From: Erythrobacter sp.
Lineage (GTDB): Bacteria > Pseudomonadota > Alphaproteobacteria > Sphingomonadales > Sphingomonadaceae
Direction of reading: 5' to 3'
DNA length: 64,000 nt
Assembly (NCBI GenBank): GCA_002695185.1
Contig: NZOF01000155.1
Coordinates: forward strand, 18,181-82,180
The position numbers and the translations under genes are program-made. The stretch's first letter is position 1. Every line of letters starts with the position of its first letter. Of the stretch, positions 38,895 through 46,611 are shown piece by piece. The notes beneath the pieces were generated by a model. The model saw nothing but the letters and a program-made list of their open reading frames with translations. It was not told the origin of the DNA and did not search any database.

Positions 38895-39832
38895 GCTTCG
38901 GGCCGCTGTCCGCTGAATACCGACCATCCGGTCTTGAGCGCGATGGACGATAAAGCCTTCGCCCCCAGCAAGCTTGTCCCTGCACGGTTCAGGCCTGGTG
39001 ACCACACCGAGATGGCTGCCCGCCCCGGCACACTCGCCAGGATACCGCCACCGACACCGGATTTTCCGGGGAAGCCGACCTCGAAGGCGAACTGACCGGA
39101 ATTGTCATAATGGCCGCAGAGAAGCATCAGCGAGTTGATCCGCCTCGCGCGGCTCGCACTGCACATCCGCTGTCCCGTAACTGGGTCTGCGCCATCGAAA
39201 GCCAGAAACAGCGACGCCTCAGCCAATTGCCGACAAGAAAGCGTGAGCGCACACTGGCGGAAGTAAACCGAAAGCACGTCTTCGACCGGATTGCGCAGCC
39301 GCCCGAAGTCTTCCAAGAAATAGGCCAGGCTGCGGTTTCGCGATCCGGTTTCGCTTTCGCTACGCGCCACCTCCGCATCGAACGCTATTGTCTCGTCACG
39401 CGCCATCCGGCGTAATCGCGACAACAGGTCCAGAACCGCCTCATCCGGTGTGCGCGTACCGATAAAGCGATCGGTAGTGACGATCGCTCCCGAATTGATG
39501 AACGGGTTGCGAGGCACCCCTTTCTCCCGCTCCAACTGGACGATGGAATTGAAAGCGTTGCCAGACGGCTCGCGCCCGACAGCATCCCACAGCGCTGCCC
39601 CTTCCCGCTCCAAGGCGAGCGCAAGCGCATAGACTTTCGATATGGACTGGATCGAGAACGCCTCGTCCGCATCACCCGCGCAGAAGACCCTGCCATCCGG
39701 AGTCGCAAGCGCTATGCCGAACTTCTTAGAGTCGACCATCGCGAGGGCCGGGATGTAGCGGGCCGGATTTCCTCCTCCCCGCTCATCGGCCAGCTCGTTC
39801 CACGTTTCGGTGACGATTGCGCTCAAATCCAT
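38891..39832 (-). CDS. glsA: Glutaminase A
   Basis: Serine-dependent beta-lactamase-like amidohydrolase that converts glutamine to glutamate and ammonia in the cytoplasm. The 313-residue product has the catalytic S-x-x-K motif in FSIQSISKVYAL (S63, K66), RNPFINSGAIVTTD with the substrate Asn, the NRSLAYFLEDFG region and the C-terminal GKSGVGGGILASVPG. The start MDLSAIVTE fits family length; the upstream open extension is Arg/Ser-rich and unlikely. It stands alone, next to tRNA-Thr. Confidence 0.95.
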   Translation of the reverse strand: MDLSAIVTETWNELADERGGGNPARYIPALAMVDSKKFGIALATPDGRVFCAGDADEAFSIQSISKVYALALALEREGAALWDAVGREPSGNAFNSIVQLEREKGVPRNPFINSGAIVTTDRFIGTRTPDEAVLDLLSRLRRMARDETIAFDAEVARSESETGSRNRSLAYFLEDFGRLRNPVEDVLSVYFRQCALTLSCRQLAEASLFLAFDGADPVTGQRMCSASRARRINSLMLLCGHYDNSGQFAFEVGFPGKSGVGGGILASVPGRAAISVWSPGLNRAGTSLLGAKALSSIALKTGWSVFSGQRPEA

Positions 39833-39923
39833 GCGGCGGCGATAGGCGCGAGAAGGAAGCCGCGCAATCGGACTGGACGTAGAGGAAATTTTCGGCCACA
39901 GGCGCGCCCTCACATAGTCACGG

Positions 39924-39999
39924 GCCGGCTTAGCTCAGTTGGTAGAGCAGTTGATTTGTAATCATCAGGCCAGGGGTTCGAATCCTCTAGCCGGCACCA
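39924..39999 (+). tRNA. tRNA-Thr (anticodon TGT)
   Basis: Cloverleaf with acceptor GCCGGCT/AGCCGGC, a D-arm with AGTTGGTAGAGC, anticodon loop TTTGTAA (anticodon TGT, codon ACA), T-loop TTCGAAT and an encoded ACCA end. Sequence and spacing match bacterial tRNA-Thr(TGT). One T-T mismatch is present in the anticodon stem. An accessory region starts immediately downstream. Confidence 0.96.
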
Positions 40000-40303
40000 T
40001 CCCCCAAAAAAGGGCATATTTGATCGCCGAGAACGGGCAGCCGTTACGCTATGCTGATGTCTTGCTGACGTAAAGGGCGGGTGGGGGACAGGGCTGGTCC
40101 ACTCTTTGTTCACGAATTCAATAATTTGCTGTTGTCCAACCAGCCCAAACCGCCCGCGCAGTCCTGCCAGATCCCGAAGAACGATGTCCAGCCTTCCACC
40201 CATGGTTTCGCGGGTAGGACTTACCTCGCCCAAGTCGACCGCTTTGGGAGAGGCTATTGAAAAGCTGGAAGGGCAGGAATTGGGTGGAAATACGACATGG
40301 CAG
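40000..40303. other. Junction region downstream of tRNA-Thr, no confident gene
   Basis: Nothing recognisable is encoded. A minus-strand frame from about 40233 runs across the tRNA gene and is rejected for that reason. At 40081-40097 lies GTGGGGGACAGGGCTGG, repeated with one change at 40965-40981. I found no second copy of the tRNA 3' end within the window. Confidence 0.5.
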
Positions 40304-40780
40304 TTAAGTCGGCTCAGTCTTCTCGAGCCAGCCCTTGAAAGTGGGCATTACCCTGGGCTGAGTTGCTACATGCAAAACCATCTCACCCGACTTCACTACC
40401 CAGTGACCCGCTGTATCAGCTGACCAAACCCCGTTTCGCTCAGCAAGCCGCTCAAGCCATGAAGAATCAAGCATCTGGATAAATCCCCATGTCCCGCCAT
40501 AAGGCACGGTCTCGGCCAGCAAAGGGACCTCATGATCATCAGCGTATAAGGGGTCGGCGAACTCCTCATAGGCTTTGAATCCTTCGACATTATCGAATGC
40601 AATAATCACTCCACCAGCGGGCGGCTCAAACTGGGGGAGGCCCACTACGGACAAGTCCCGAAAGTATGCGCGAACCGTCAACACATTTTCCGACCCGTCG
40701 TAGGAAAGGTCTAAAGCTCCCAGAGGAAGCTCTGGCAAACCATCAATCGGCACCCAGCGAACTGCTTGATCTCTTTTCAT
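40304..40780 (-). CDS. Hypothetical protein (158 residues)
   Basis: Not recognised. A soluble acidic protein without signal peptide or membrane helix, with several aromatic residues (TWGFIQMLDSSWLERLAER, AGHWVVKSGEMVLHVATQP). The Glu/Asp-rich middle (EGFKAYEEFADPLYADDHEV) and isolated position in a putative island resemble immunity-type or orphan accessory proteins, but that is only an impression. No clear ribosome-binding site precedes the ATG. The gene lies between two copies of a 17-base repeat. Confidence 0.6.
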   Translation of the reverse strand: MKRDQAVRWVPIDGLPELPLGALDLSYDGSENVLTVRAYFRDLSVVGLPQFEPPAGGVIIAFDNVEGFKAYEEFADPLYADDHEVPLLAETVPYGGTWGFIQMLDSSWLERLAERNGVWSADTAGHWVVKSGEMVLHVATQPRVMPTFKGWLEKTEPT

Positions 40781-41188
40781 ACAGTACTGTGGCTCAGTCT
40801 AAGAATGGCAACAATAGGGTCTTTACCGGAATTCCGCTTATATTTGAAACGCGGCTAGATCGGCCGCTCCGAGGTTAAAACTCAAGGCTCAAATGCCTGG
40901 TTGAAGAACCAAAGGTTTGCCCGACCTTCTCAAGTTATTGTAACAAAAATACTTTTCGGAAAATGTGGTGGACAGGGCTGGATTTTCAGCCTGACCCTCT
41001 AAAACCGCAGAAAAACAAGAGTTTCTTCTAAGGGTACTGGGACGATTGGGGTACTCGATTGTAGCACTCGACACAAGGTGTGAAACACGTACCGGGATTA
41101 GAACCTGAGTTCGATTTAAGTGTACACCTTTCGGCGCGATGAGTTTGGCCCTATTTCCCGCCAGCGCGTCTTCCGATACATATTGACC
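40781..41188. other. Non-coding stretch with a 17-base repeat copy
   Basis: No gene is seen. It contains GTGGTGGACAGGGCTGG (40965-40981), a near-copy of 40081-40097, in a locally A/T-rich setting (around 40935-40965). TTGACC shortly before the next ATG is a possible but weak -35. The frame of the next gene is open further upstream, to an ATG at 41120. Confidence 0.5.
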
Positions 41189-41719
41189 ATGGACATAGTT
41201 GAAGGAGCCGCGCTCTGGAGCGCACTTGCCGCAACCGCCGCCGCCGTGATCGCTTATCGGGTTTACCGATGGCAGCGCCAGTCGGACATACCGGTCGTCC
41301 TGTGCGAGCTTTGGCCCCCATCGAACGACGAGAGTTGGTGGGAAATGCTAATAACAGTGCGGAACTGCTCCAGCACCCGCTGGAAGTCGGAGAGCATGCG
41401 CATTAAGCATCCCAGACAAGCCCTAGGGTTCTCTCTTTCTACGTCCCCTCACACAGAGAACGATTATGGCGAGCGGGTGCCTGATTACGCCGCCGCAAGA
41501 GCCGGGGCCGAACGAGTGTTTGCGATGGCGGCTAGAACGGACCCAGCGGGCACTCCAAGGAATCAATACATGAGTGGTGGTGACACATCCTACGAGAGAG
41601 TTCATCTTTCCCTCCCATCAGGAGCCAACAGTCTGAAACTAGAGCTTAAGCTAGTGTCCATGGACAGTACGCCCCGCAAGCTCGTGGTTCCTATTGTCCG
41701 CGAACTGCCTACGGGCTGA
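41189..41719 (+). CDS. Hypothetical membrane-anchored protein (176 residues)
   Basis: Not recognised. The product has one N-terminal membrane helix (about residues 7-23, ALWSALAATAAAVIAYRVY) followed by a soluble domain of mixed beta character (SDIPVVLCELWPPSNDESWW, LKLELKLVSMDSTPRKLVV). ATG 41189 (MDIVEGA) is chosen because GAAGGAG-like and hydrophobic-start features fit there; ATG 41120 would add 23 residues. Base composition and codon use look less GC-biased than in the core genes. It lies beside the Abi-like gene, on the opposite strand. Confidence 0.55.
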   Translation: MDIVEGAALWSALAATAAAVIAYRVYRWQRQSDIPVVLCELWPPSNDESWWEMLITVRNCSSTRWKSESMRIKHPRQALGFSLSTSPHTENDYGERVPDYAAARAGAERVFAMAARTDPAGTPRNQYMSGGDTSYERVHLSLPSGANSLKLELKLVSMDSTPRKLVVPIVRELPTG

Positions 41720-41793
41720 CAAAGACCAAAGATGAAAGGTTGTCGAAGGTTTTTCGTGAACCGAAACAGCTAACTTCAATGACAAACGGTTTG

Positions 41794-42723
41794 CTATTTA
41801 GCCGCTTCTGCAATGAATACGATTTTGCTGGCTGCTAAATGTAACGCATATGCGGCAACATAGTTCGGGACTGCCTTGGGAGTAGCCCCTTGGCCGTGAG
41901 ATGCGTCGTTATCTCGAACTTTAGGTAAGCCGCTTTGGAGCGTAGCTATCAGTTGGTCGAAGCTGGCATCCATATAATCTGGCCACAACCTATTCGCTTT
42001 CGCAACCTTAACCAAATCGGAAATACGCGCACCAGTTTTGTATTCCCACCCGTTTTTGGCAAATATAGCCTTGAATGTACTTTCTAACGCGTTCGCTGCC
42101 ATCGCAACCGCTTGGCGATGCTCGGCTGCTCGATAGTGTAAATGCGCGGCAAGGAACTCTTCCCGGGGACCGTCGAATCCTTCTTGAGAAAGAAGAGTCA
42201 ACGCTGGCTTTACCACCTCCGCGTGAACATACTGACTATCCACCCGTACTACTTGCGTATCTTCAATTTGATATCCTACGCCAGCCTGCCGCATTCGGTA
42301 ATTTATCTCGTCAACCGCTTCTTGCCCAGTAGTGCCCACCCCCCAGTTTTGGCGTGCGTAATGTTTGTCGTGCCCGCCCATCACCTGAAGTCCGGTGCAA
42401 AGGAGTTCGAGGAAGTCTAACCAATCTAGGGTCCGACACTCGCGCATGTATGCAAGTACTCGTGATCCGGCAAACTCTCCCCCGGCTATTTGATCCAGGC
42501 CCTTTTCGCGGAGATATATGGTTTCAATTTCGGCCCATATATCGTTATCTCGGTCTCGATCTGAGTAGCCTCCGTAAGAACCTACGTTCCCGATGCCCTC
42601 CAAGGCTATCTGTTGAACTTGGATACGAAGAGGCTTGGGTATGCTATCGTATTGATAGACGTCAGCATTAGCGGACTTTTCCGCATCAGCTTGACGTTTA
42701 GAGTACAATTCAAAAATAGCCAT
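41794..42723 (-). CDS. Abortive-infection-like HEPN protein (STM4504/CBY_0614-like)
   Basis: The 309-residue product begins MAIFELYSKRQADAEKSA and DVYQYDSIPKPLRIQVQQIA, which I recognise as the start of STM4504/CBY_0614-family proteins. The C-terminal third (about 190-309) is helical and resembles the Abi_C/HEPN domain, with REEFLAAHLHYRAAEHRQAV, ALESTFKAIFAKNGWEYKTG and a candidate HEPN RNase motif R-x5-H in KVRDNDASHGQG (R270, H276). Such proteins are predicted RNases of phage-defence or toxin type; activity here is inference. It is an isolated gene on the minus strand next to the resolvase region. Confidence 0.72.
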   Translation of the reverse strand: MAIFELYSKRQADAEKSANADVYQYDSIPKPLRIQVQQIALEGIGNVGSYGGYSDRDRDNDIWAEIETIYLREKGLDQIAGGEFAGSRVLAYMRECRTLDWLDFLELLCTGLQVMGGHDKHYARQNWGVGTTGQEAVDEINYRMRQAGVGYQIEDTQVVRVDSQYVHAEVVKPALTLLSQEGFDGPREEFLAAHLHYRAAEHRQAVAMAANALESTFKAIFAKNGWEYKTGARISDLVKVAKANRLWPDYMDASFDQLIATLQSGLPKVRDNDASHGQGATPKAVPNYVAAYALHLAASKIVFIAEAAK

Positions 42724-42836
42724 TTCACCAATCCATAACCAAACTCAAAAATAGATTACGGCGCGGAGCAAGGTCGCACGAGATTTCCCCAAACCCGAAA
42801 ATTGAAACGCTAATGCGAGGGGACGCCTCCGACCAT

Positions 42837-43024
42837 GTATACCCGCTTTACCCCCGTACCCCCTCCCTACCATGCAGGGAAGAATGCCGCAGCTATTCTC
42901 CCCATACGTCTTTTATGGGTATACTCTAACGGCACGTCCCAGCGCCACCCCCAGAATGTCCGATTAGGGTTGACTTTATTATTATAGGACGTATTTGCAT
43001 CAACATCTAGACCCAAATCGGACA
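42837..43024. promoter_or_regulatory. Candidate resolvase binding site (res-like inverted repeats)
   Basis: TGTCCGATTAGGGT (42957-42970) and ACCCAAATCGGACA (43011-43024) are inverted copies matching at 13 of 14 positions, 40 bases apart, and the right copy touches the ribosome-binding site of the resolvase gene. A second inverted pair, GTATACCC (42837-42844) and GGGTATAC (42917-42924), lies just upstream. The A/T-rich core contains TTGACT as a possible -35. Serine resolvases commonly bind such arrays next to their own gene and repress themselves. Confidence 0.6.
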
Positions 43025-43037
43025 AAGGAGATTGGTC

Positions 43038-43577
43038 ATGGTGGATGTTGGTTACGCCCGCGTGTCGAGCGTGGGGCAATCGCTGGACGTGCAGGAGGCC
43101 GCACTGCAACAGGCCGGATGCGCAAAGATATTCGCAGAGAAGAAAAGCGGGCGTAGGGCAGAGGACAGAGAGCAGCTCATTGCCGCCCTGGACTATCTGC
43201 GGGAGGGGGACACTCTGGTAGTCACCCGCCTAGATCGCTTGGCCCGCTCTGTCATCGACCTGCATAGGATCGTAGCGGACCTGACTGCCGGGGGAATAGG
43301 GTTCCGAGTGCTCCAGCAATCCGGCATCGACACCACCACCTCCACCGGCAAGCTAACCTTGGGCATCCTTGCGGCGGTGGCAGAGTTTGAAGCCGACATA
43401 CGGGCAGAGCGTCAGCGCGACGGTATAGCCAAGGCCAAGGCCGAGGGCGTCTACAAGGGACGCAAACCGAGCGTAGACCCTGCCGAGGTGCAGCGGCTGC
43501 TCTCCGAGGGCATGCGCCCAGTAGATGTTGCCAAGGAACTCGGAATAGCGCGCTCTACAGTATACCGATTAGCCTAA
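43038..43577 (+). CDS. Serine recombinase of the resolvase/invertase family
   Basis: Site-specific DNA recombinase of 179 residues. The catalytic domain starts VGYARVSSVGQSLDVQEAAL with the nucleophile S10; other conserved parts are GDTLVVTRLDRLARS and LTLGILAAVAEFEADIRAER. A C-terminal HTH (about 140-179, SEGMRPVDVAKELGIARSTVYRL) binds DNA. This is the small resolvase/invertase size, not a large integrase. The start is fixed by AAAGGAG seven bases upstream of ATG 43038. Inverted repeats directly upstream are its probable site. Confidence 0.92.
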   Translation: MVDVGYARVSSVGQSLDVQEAALQQAGCAKIFAEKKSGRRAEDREQLIAALDYLREGDTLVVTRLDRLARSVIDLHRIVADLTAGGIGFRVLQQSGIDTTTSTGKLTLGILAAVAEFEADIRAERQRDGIAKAKAEGVYKGRKPSVDPAEVQRLLSEGMRPVDVAKELGIARSTVYRLA

Positions 43578-43748
43578 TAGTTAGACCAGCGACACATCTC
43601 TATCCGGACAGTGATAGTATAATACTAATCACGTACGGCGGTATTAAATATTCGAGCAACAAAATGTCATGCCTATCATTCCATTTATCTTGCCCGGAAG
43701 TCCGGTTTCTCTAAACGGGGTTCCATCACTAGCACGGAGCAACCTAAA

Positions 43749-44027
43749 ATGCCGAAAGCATCTAAAGCCAATCGTCACGAAGACCTCGTGAACCTTATTC
43801 GCGAATACCTCGCAGACAGTGGCCGGTCGGCGCGCTGGTTTGGCCTACGAGTAGCGAATGACGTCCGGTTGGTACCGAACCTAGCGAGAGGCCAAGCTTA
43901 CAACCCCAGCGTACTTATCGCGGCCTGTGAGCGTATTCATGAGTTCTACAAGCGAGAGGCCTTGGTCACGGAGCAATTGTTCGCCAGTCAGGTGACCCGG
44001 CCTGAACGCCTGCCGCTGGCTGCCTGA
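43749..44027 (+). CDS. Small hypothetical DNA-binding-like protein (92 residues)
   Basis: No firm family. The helical stretch HEDLVNLIREYLADSGRSAR, then WFGLRVANDVRLVPNLARGQ, then NPSVLIAACERIHEFY resembles short sphingomonad proteins with a lambda-repressor-like fold (a turn containing F/W-G-x-x-A-x-x-D and a GR/GQ loop), so DNA binding is plausible. It ends two bases before the start codon of the HTH-nucleotidyltransferase-HEPN gene, suggesting co-translation and possibly a regulatory partner role. The SD is weak. Confidence 0.6.
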   Translation: MPKASKANRHEDLVNLIREYLADSGRSARWFGLRVANDVRLVPNLARGQAYNPSVLIAACERIHEFYKREALVTEQLFASQVTRPERLPLAA

Positions 44028-44029
44028 AA

Positions 44030-45208
44030 TTGCAGCGGCCATATTCCCCTGCCTCGCTGGCCCAGCGCTGGGGGGTCTCAACCACTCTTGTCTATGATCT
44101 GCTCAAGGCCGGGACGCTCAAGGGCTTCCGGCTGGGCAAACTCTGGCGCATCCCCGCCGATGCCGTGGAGGCCTACGAATGCAACCCGCCTACTCCCTTG
44201 GACGCCTCACCCGTAAACGCAGCGACGGAAGCAGCTACTGGATTCCAGCACCTTGCTAGGTATCGGAAGATGAAGACCGACCTCGAACATCTGCCACCGC
44301 AAAAGCAGCGCGAGATTGAACGCGTGGTGCAGTTGATCTTTGAGGAGTTCGAAGACGCCTTTGCACTGGCCAAGCACGAGTGGAAAAAGGCCGGACGCAT
44401 CCTCAAAGTGATCCTTTATGGGAGTTATGCGCGCGGCACGTGGGTCGATGAGCCGCATACGGCAAAGGGTTACCAGTCGGACTACGACCTGCTCGTGATC
44501 GTCAATGACAAGCGACTGGTTGACCGGGTGAAGTACTGGTCCAAGCTCGATGACCGACTGATGCGCGAATATGGCGTGACCAAATCGCTCAAGACTCCCG
44601 TCAATTTCATCGTGCATACGCTGCAGGAGGTGAATGACGGTCTCGCCCATGGTCGCTACTTCTTCATGGACGTCAAGCAGGACGGGATCGCAGTCTACCA
44701 GTCTGACGACACCGAACTGCACACTCCGAAACCAAAGACGCCGTCACAGGCGCTGGCGATGGCTCAGGAATACTTCAATGAATGGATGACCTCTGCGCAG
44801 GGTCGAGTGAAGCTCGCGAAATATGCGGTCGAAGAGGGTATGAACAAGCACGCCGCCTTCGAGTACCATCAGGCGACCGAAGGACTTTACCACTGCGTGC
44901 TGCTCGTCTGCACGTTCTACACCCCCCACGTGCACAATCTGGGATTCCTGCGCGCGCAGGCCGAGCGCATCGATGCGCGTCTTACATATGTGTGGCCGCG
45001 CGACACTAAGCAGGACCGCGCACGCTTCGAGAAGCTCAAAGAAGCCTACGTGAAAGCGCGCTACTCCAAGCACTACCGCATCACAAAAGAGGAACTCGAA
45101 TGGCTCGGCGAGCAGGTCGAGGAGCTTGGCCGAGTGGTCCATAAGGTATGCTCGGAACGCCTCGAAAAGCTCAAAGCCGATACGAAGGCGCGCCCCGACA
45201 AAGCATAA
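44030..45208 (+). CDS. Excisionase-like HTH fused to nucleotidyltransferase (MNT) and HEPN domains
   Basis: One frame of 392 residues holds three parts. Residues 1-50 look like an excisionase/MerR-type HTH (SLAQRWGVSTTLVYDLLKAG, then FRLGKLWRIPADAVEAY). Residues 81-225 form a minimal nucleotidyltransferase with GSYARG (131-136) and the metal-binding acids in SDYDLLVIV (D151, D153). Residues about 245-390 form a HEPN domain (KHAAFEYHQATEGLYHCVLL, HNLGFLRAQAERI). MNT-HEPN pairs are known toxin-antitoxin modules in which the MNT enzyme adenylylates the HEPN RNase. Usual single-chain relatives begin near MKTDLEHLP (ATG 44270). The apparent start is TTG 44030, just after the upstream stop codon. 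Confidence 0.78.
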   Translation: MQRPYSPASLAQRWGVSTTLVYDLLKAGTLKGFRLGKLWRIPADAVEAYECNPPTPLDASPVNAATEAATGFQHLARYRKMKTDLEHLPPQKQREIERVVQLIFEEFEDAFALAKHEWKKAGRILKVILYGSYARGTWVDEPHTAKGYQSDYDLLVIVNDKRLVDRVKYWSKLDDRLMREYGVTKSLKTPVNFIVHTLQEVNDGLAHGRYFFMDVKQDGIAVYQSDDTELHTPKPKTPSQALAMAQEYFNEWMTSAQGRVKLAKYAVEEGMNKHAAFEYHQATEGLYHCVLLVCTFYTPHVHNLGFLRAQAERIDARLTYVWPRDTKQDRARFEKLKEAYVKARYSKHYRITKEELEWLGEQVEELGRVVHKVCSERLEKLKADTKARPDKA

Positions 45209-45340
45209 TCATATGCGCGCCCGGCGCGATCGCGGAGCGCGATGTCAGCTGTTTGCGATCCGACACTGCTCGCAGCGTTACCTTGACCTAGTCGCCATCG
45301 CGGCAGGCTAGATAGGACACCGTGGCCGCTACCAAACAAC

Positions 45341-45658
45341 GTGCCGGACAACTCCGGTCCCCGCTGGGCTCAGGGATCACCGTGTGCTGGGTGCGGCGAA
45401 AATGTTCCAAGCAGATCCCGGCTCAAGCGATACGACCCCGCCTATCCGACGTTTGATCATGTGACGACGCGCCGCAAAGGCGGCGGCAGAACGCTCGGCA
45501 ATGGTCTCCCGATGCACCAACGCTGCAATCAGCAACGCACCAATCGAGCGCCCACCGGATGCGATCTGATCTGGCTGGAGTTCGTCACGGCGCGGCTCTC
45601 AATGCGACCCAAGAGCTTCAAACCGACCTTCAAAGGTGGCGTTAGCAACCCGCGCTAA
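45341..45658 (+). CDS. HNH endonuclease (105 residues)
   Basis: Small predicted nuclease. It has a zinc-knuckle pair C15-C18 (SPCAGCGE), the catalytic DHV (D39-H40) in YPTFDHVTTRRKGGGRTLGN, N54, and the final HQRCNQQR with H59, C62 and N63, giving a complete HNH/beta-beta-alpha-metal fold with a second cysteine pair. The only in-frame start is GTG 45341. Whether it cuts phage DNA, helps mobility or is a leftover is unknown. It follows the MNT-HEPN gene by about 130 bases on the same strand. Confidence 0.8.
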   Translation: MPDNSGPRWAQGSPCAGCGENVPSRSRLKRYDPAYPTFDHVTTRRKGGGRTLGNGLPMHQRCNQQRTNRAPTGCDLIWLEFVTARLSMRPKSFKPTFKGGVSNPR

Positions 45659-46192
45659 GTGCAGACGCTGTGCGGCAGAGTTGCAAATGGAATGCATAGC
45701 CAGTGCAATGCGCGTGCAGACTTGCAGCAGCGATTGGCGCTCAAGAGAGATCGTCCGGAGGCGTCTGGTGCAGGTGTAGTTTTGGGATGGCGAGATAAAA
45801 GCACCGCCGTCGGTCGGACTGCAGGTGGTTGGTTTCGTTGAGCAATATGCGACGGCCCCCATTAGAGCCCGGCGGCGGCTTCCTAAAAATCCCGTTTCTT
45901 TTCAGAATACTTTGCGACGGCGGTCGGTCGGAATTCTCGCAAATCGGTTCCCAGATGCCACGAATGGCTTAGCCGCTATCGTCCCTCAGGATGCGTACGG
46001 ATGCATCGTTTGCAAATCTTGCGACGGATCGGCGCAACGGCGTAAGAACGGCAGCTCCAGCGTAGAAACGTCATGTGGCGCAATCGGCCCCTCTCGACCG
46101 ATAATCGGCGTCGATGGCGGGCCTGGCCTGCTCCCCTCCATGTCCCCCAGGTCGGTCCGTCATCACCCGAAAGATGAAAAGGACCGAACGGA
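45659..46192. other. 534-base stretch without a confident gene
   Basis: Several long frames exist here but none has a start with SD, a recognisable motif or a consistent composition; one of them (from 45825) runs on into the next gene in another frame. No tRNA, palindrome or terminator stood out. It may be decayed sequence of the island. Confidence 0.4.
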
Positions 46193-46450
46193 ATGCCGAA
46201 AGCGGAAGAAACCGACCAGCGAACCGAGCGGAAACACCAGTCCACCATTGAGCCGATCGCGATGCGCGTGCCTGAAGCCTGTCGCTATCTGGGGATCGGG
46301 CGCAGCACCCTGTATGTGCTGATCAACGAGGGCGAGATCGAGTTCATCAAGCTTGGCAGTTCGACGCTTATCCTTACCGAGAGCCTGAGATCGCTAGTCG
46401 AGAGAAAGCGTTACCCAGCAGAAATCACCACAGCAGTTGATAGTGAATGA
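46193..46450 (+). CDS. Excisionase-family HTH DNA-binding protein
   Basis: The 85-residue product is a helix-turn-helix protein of the excisionase/MerR-like type: IAMRVPEACRYLGIGRSTLY and VLINEGEIEFIKLGSSTLIL followed by a short terminal helix (TESLRSLVERKRYPAE). The N-terminal 20 residues are charged and probably disordered. Such proteins bind attachment sites or act as local regulators. Its stop overlaps the start of a 54-residue gene (ATGA), implying translational coupling. No integrase is found beside it. Confidence 0.82.
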   Translation: MPKAEETDQRTERKHQSTIEPIAMRVPEACRYLGIGRSTLYVLINEGEIEFIKLGSSTLILTESLRSLVERKRYPAEITTAVDSE

Positions 46451-46611
46451 AGATGCATCCCGACCTTATGAAAGCCATCGTGCTTGCGGCGATCGCCAGG
46501 ACGCCGAACCATGCCAAGCGTCAGTTGGTCTCGACGGTTCGAGAGCGACGCGAACGTGCCGAGGAGGTGCTGACGGCAAGCATTGTCGTCGAGCTTTCGC
46601 GGCGGTCTTAG
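46447..46611 (+). CDS. Small hypothetical protein (54 residues) coupled to the HTH gene
   Basis: Not recognised. The frame starts at ATG 46447 inside the stop of the HTH gene (ATGA) and gives a basic, helical peptide: MKMHPDLMKAIVLAAIARTP, then KRQLVSTVRERRERAEEVL and a short end SIVVELSRRS. The coupling and the amphipathic, charged helix (about 25-45) support a real gene. Its position suggests a partner or accessory to the HTH protein. Confidence 0.5.
   Translation: MKMHPDLMKAIVLAAIARTPNHAKRQLVSTVRERRERAEEVLTASIVVELSRRS

Noticed and set aside
39910..40233. Minus-strand frame (107 codons) crossing tRNA-Thr
   Set aside because: Part of it is the complement of the tRNA, and no integrase-like motif is present; it is not a tRNA-associated integrase fragment.
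45825..46322. 165-codon plus-strand frame with Cys pairs before the excisionase-like gene
   Set aside because: It overlaps the HTH gene in another frame, lacks an SD and has shadow-like composition; the CIVCKSC segment alone is not enough.
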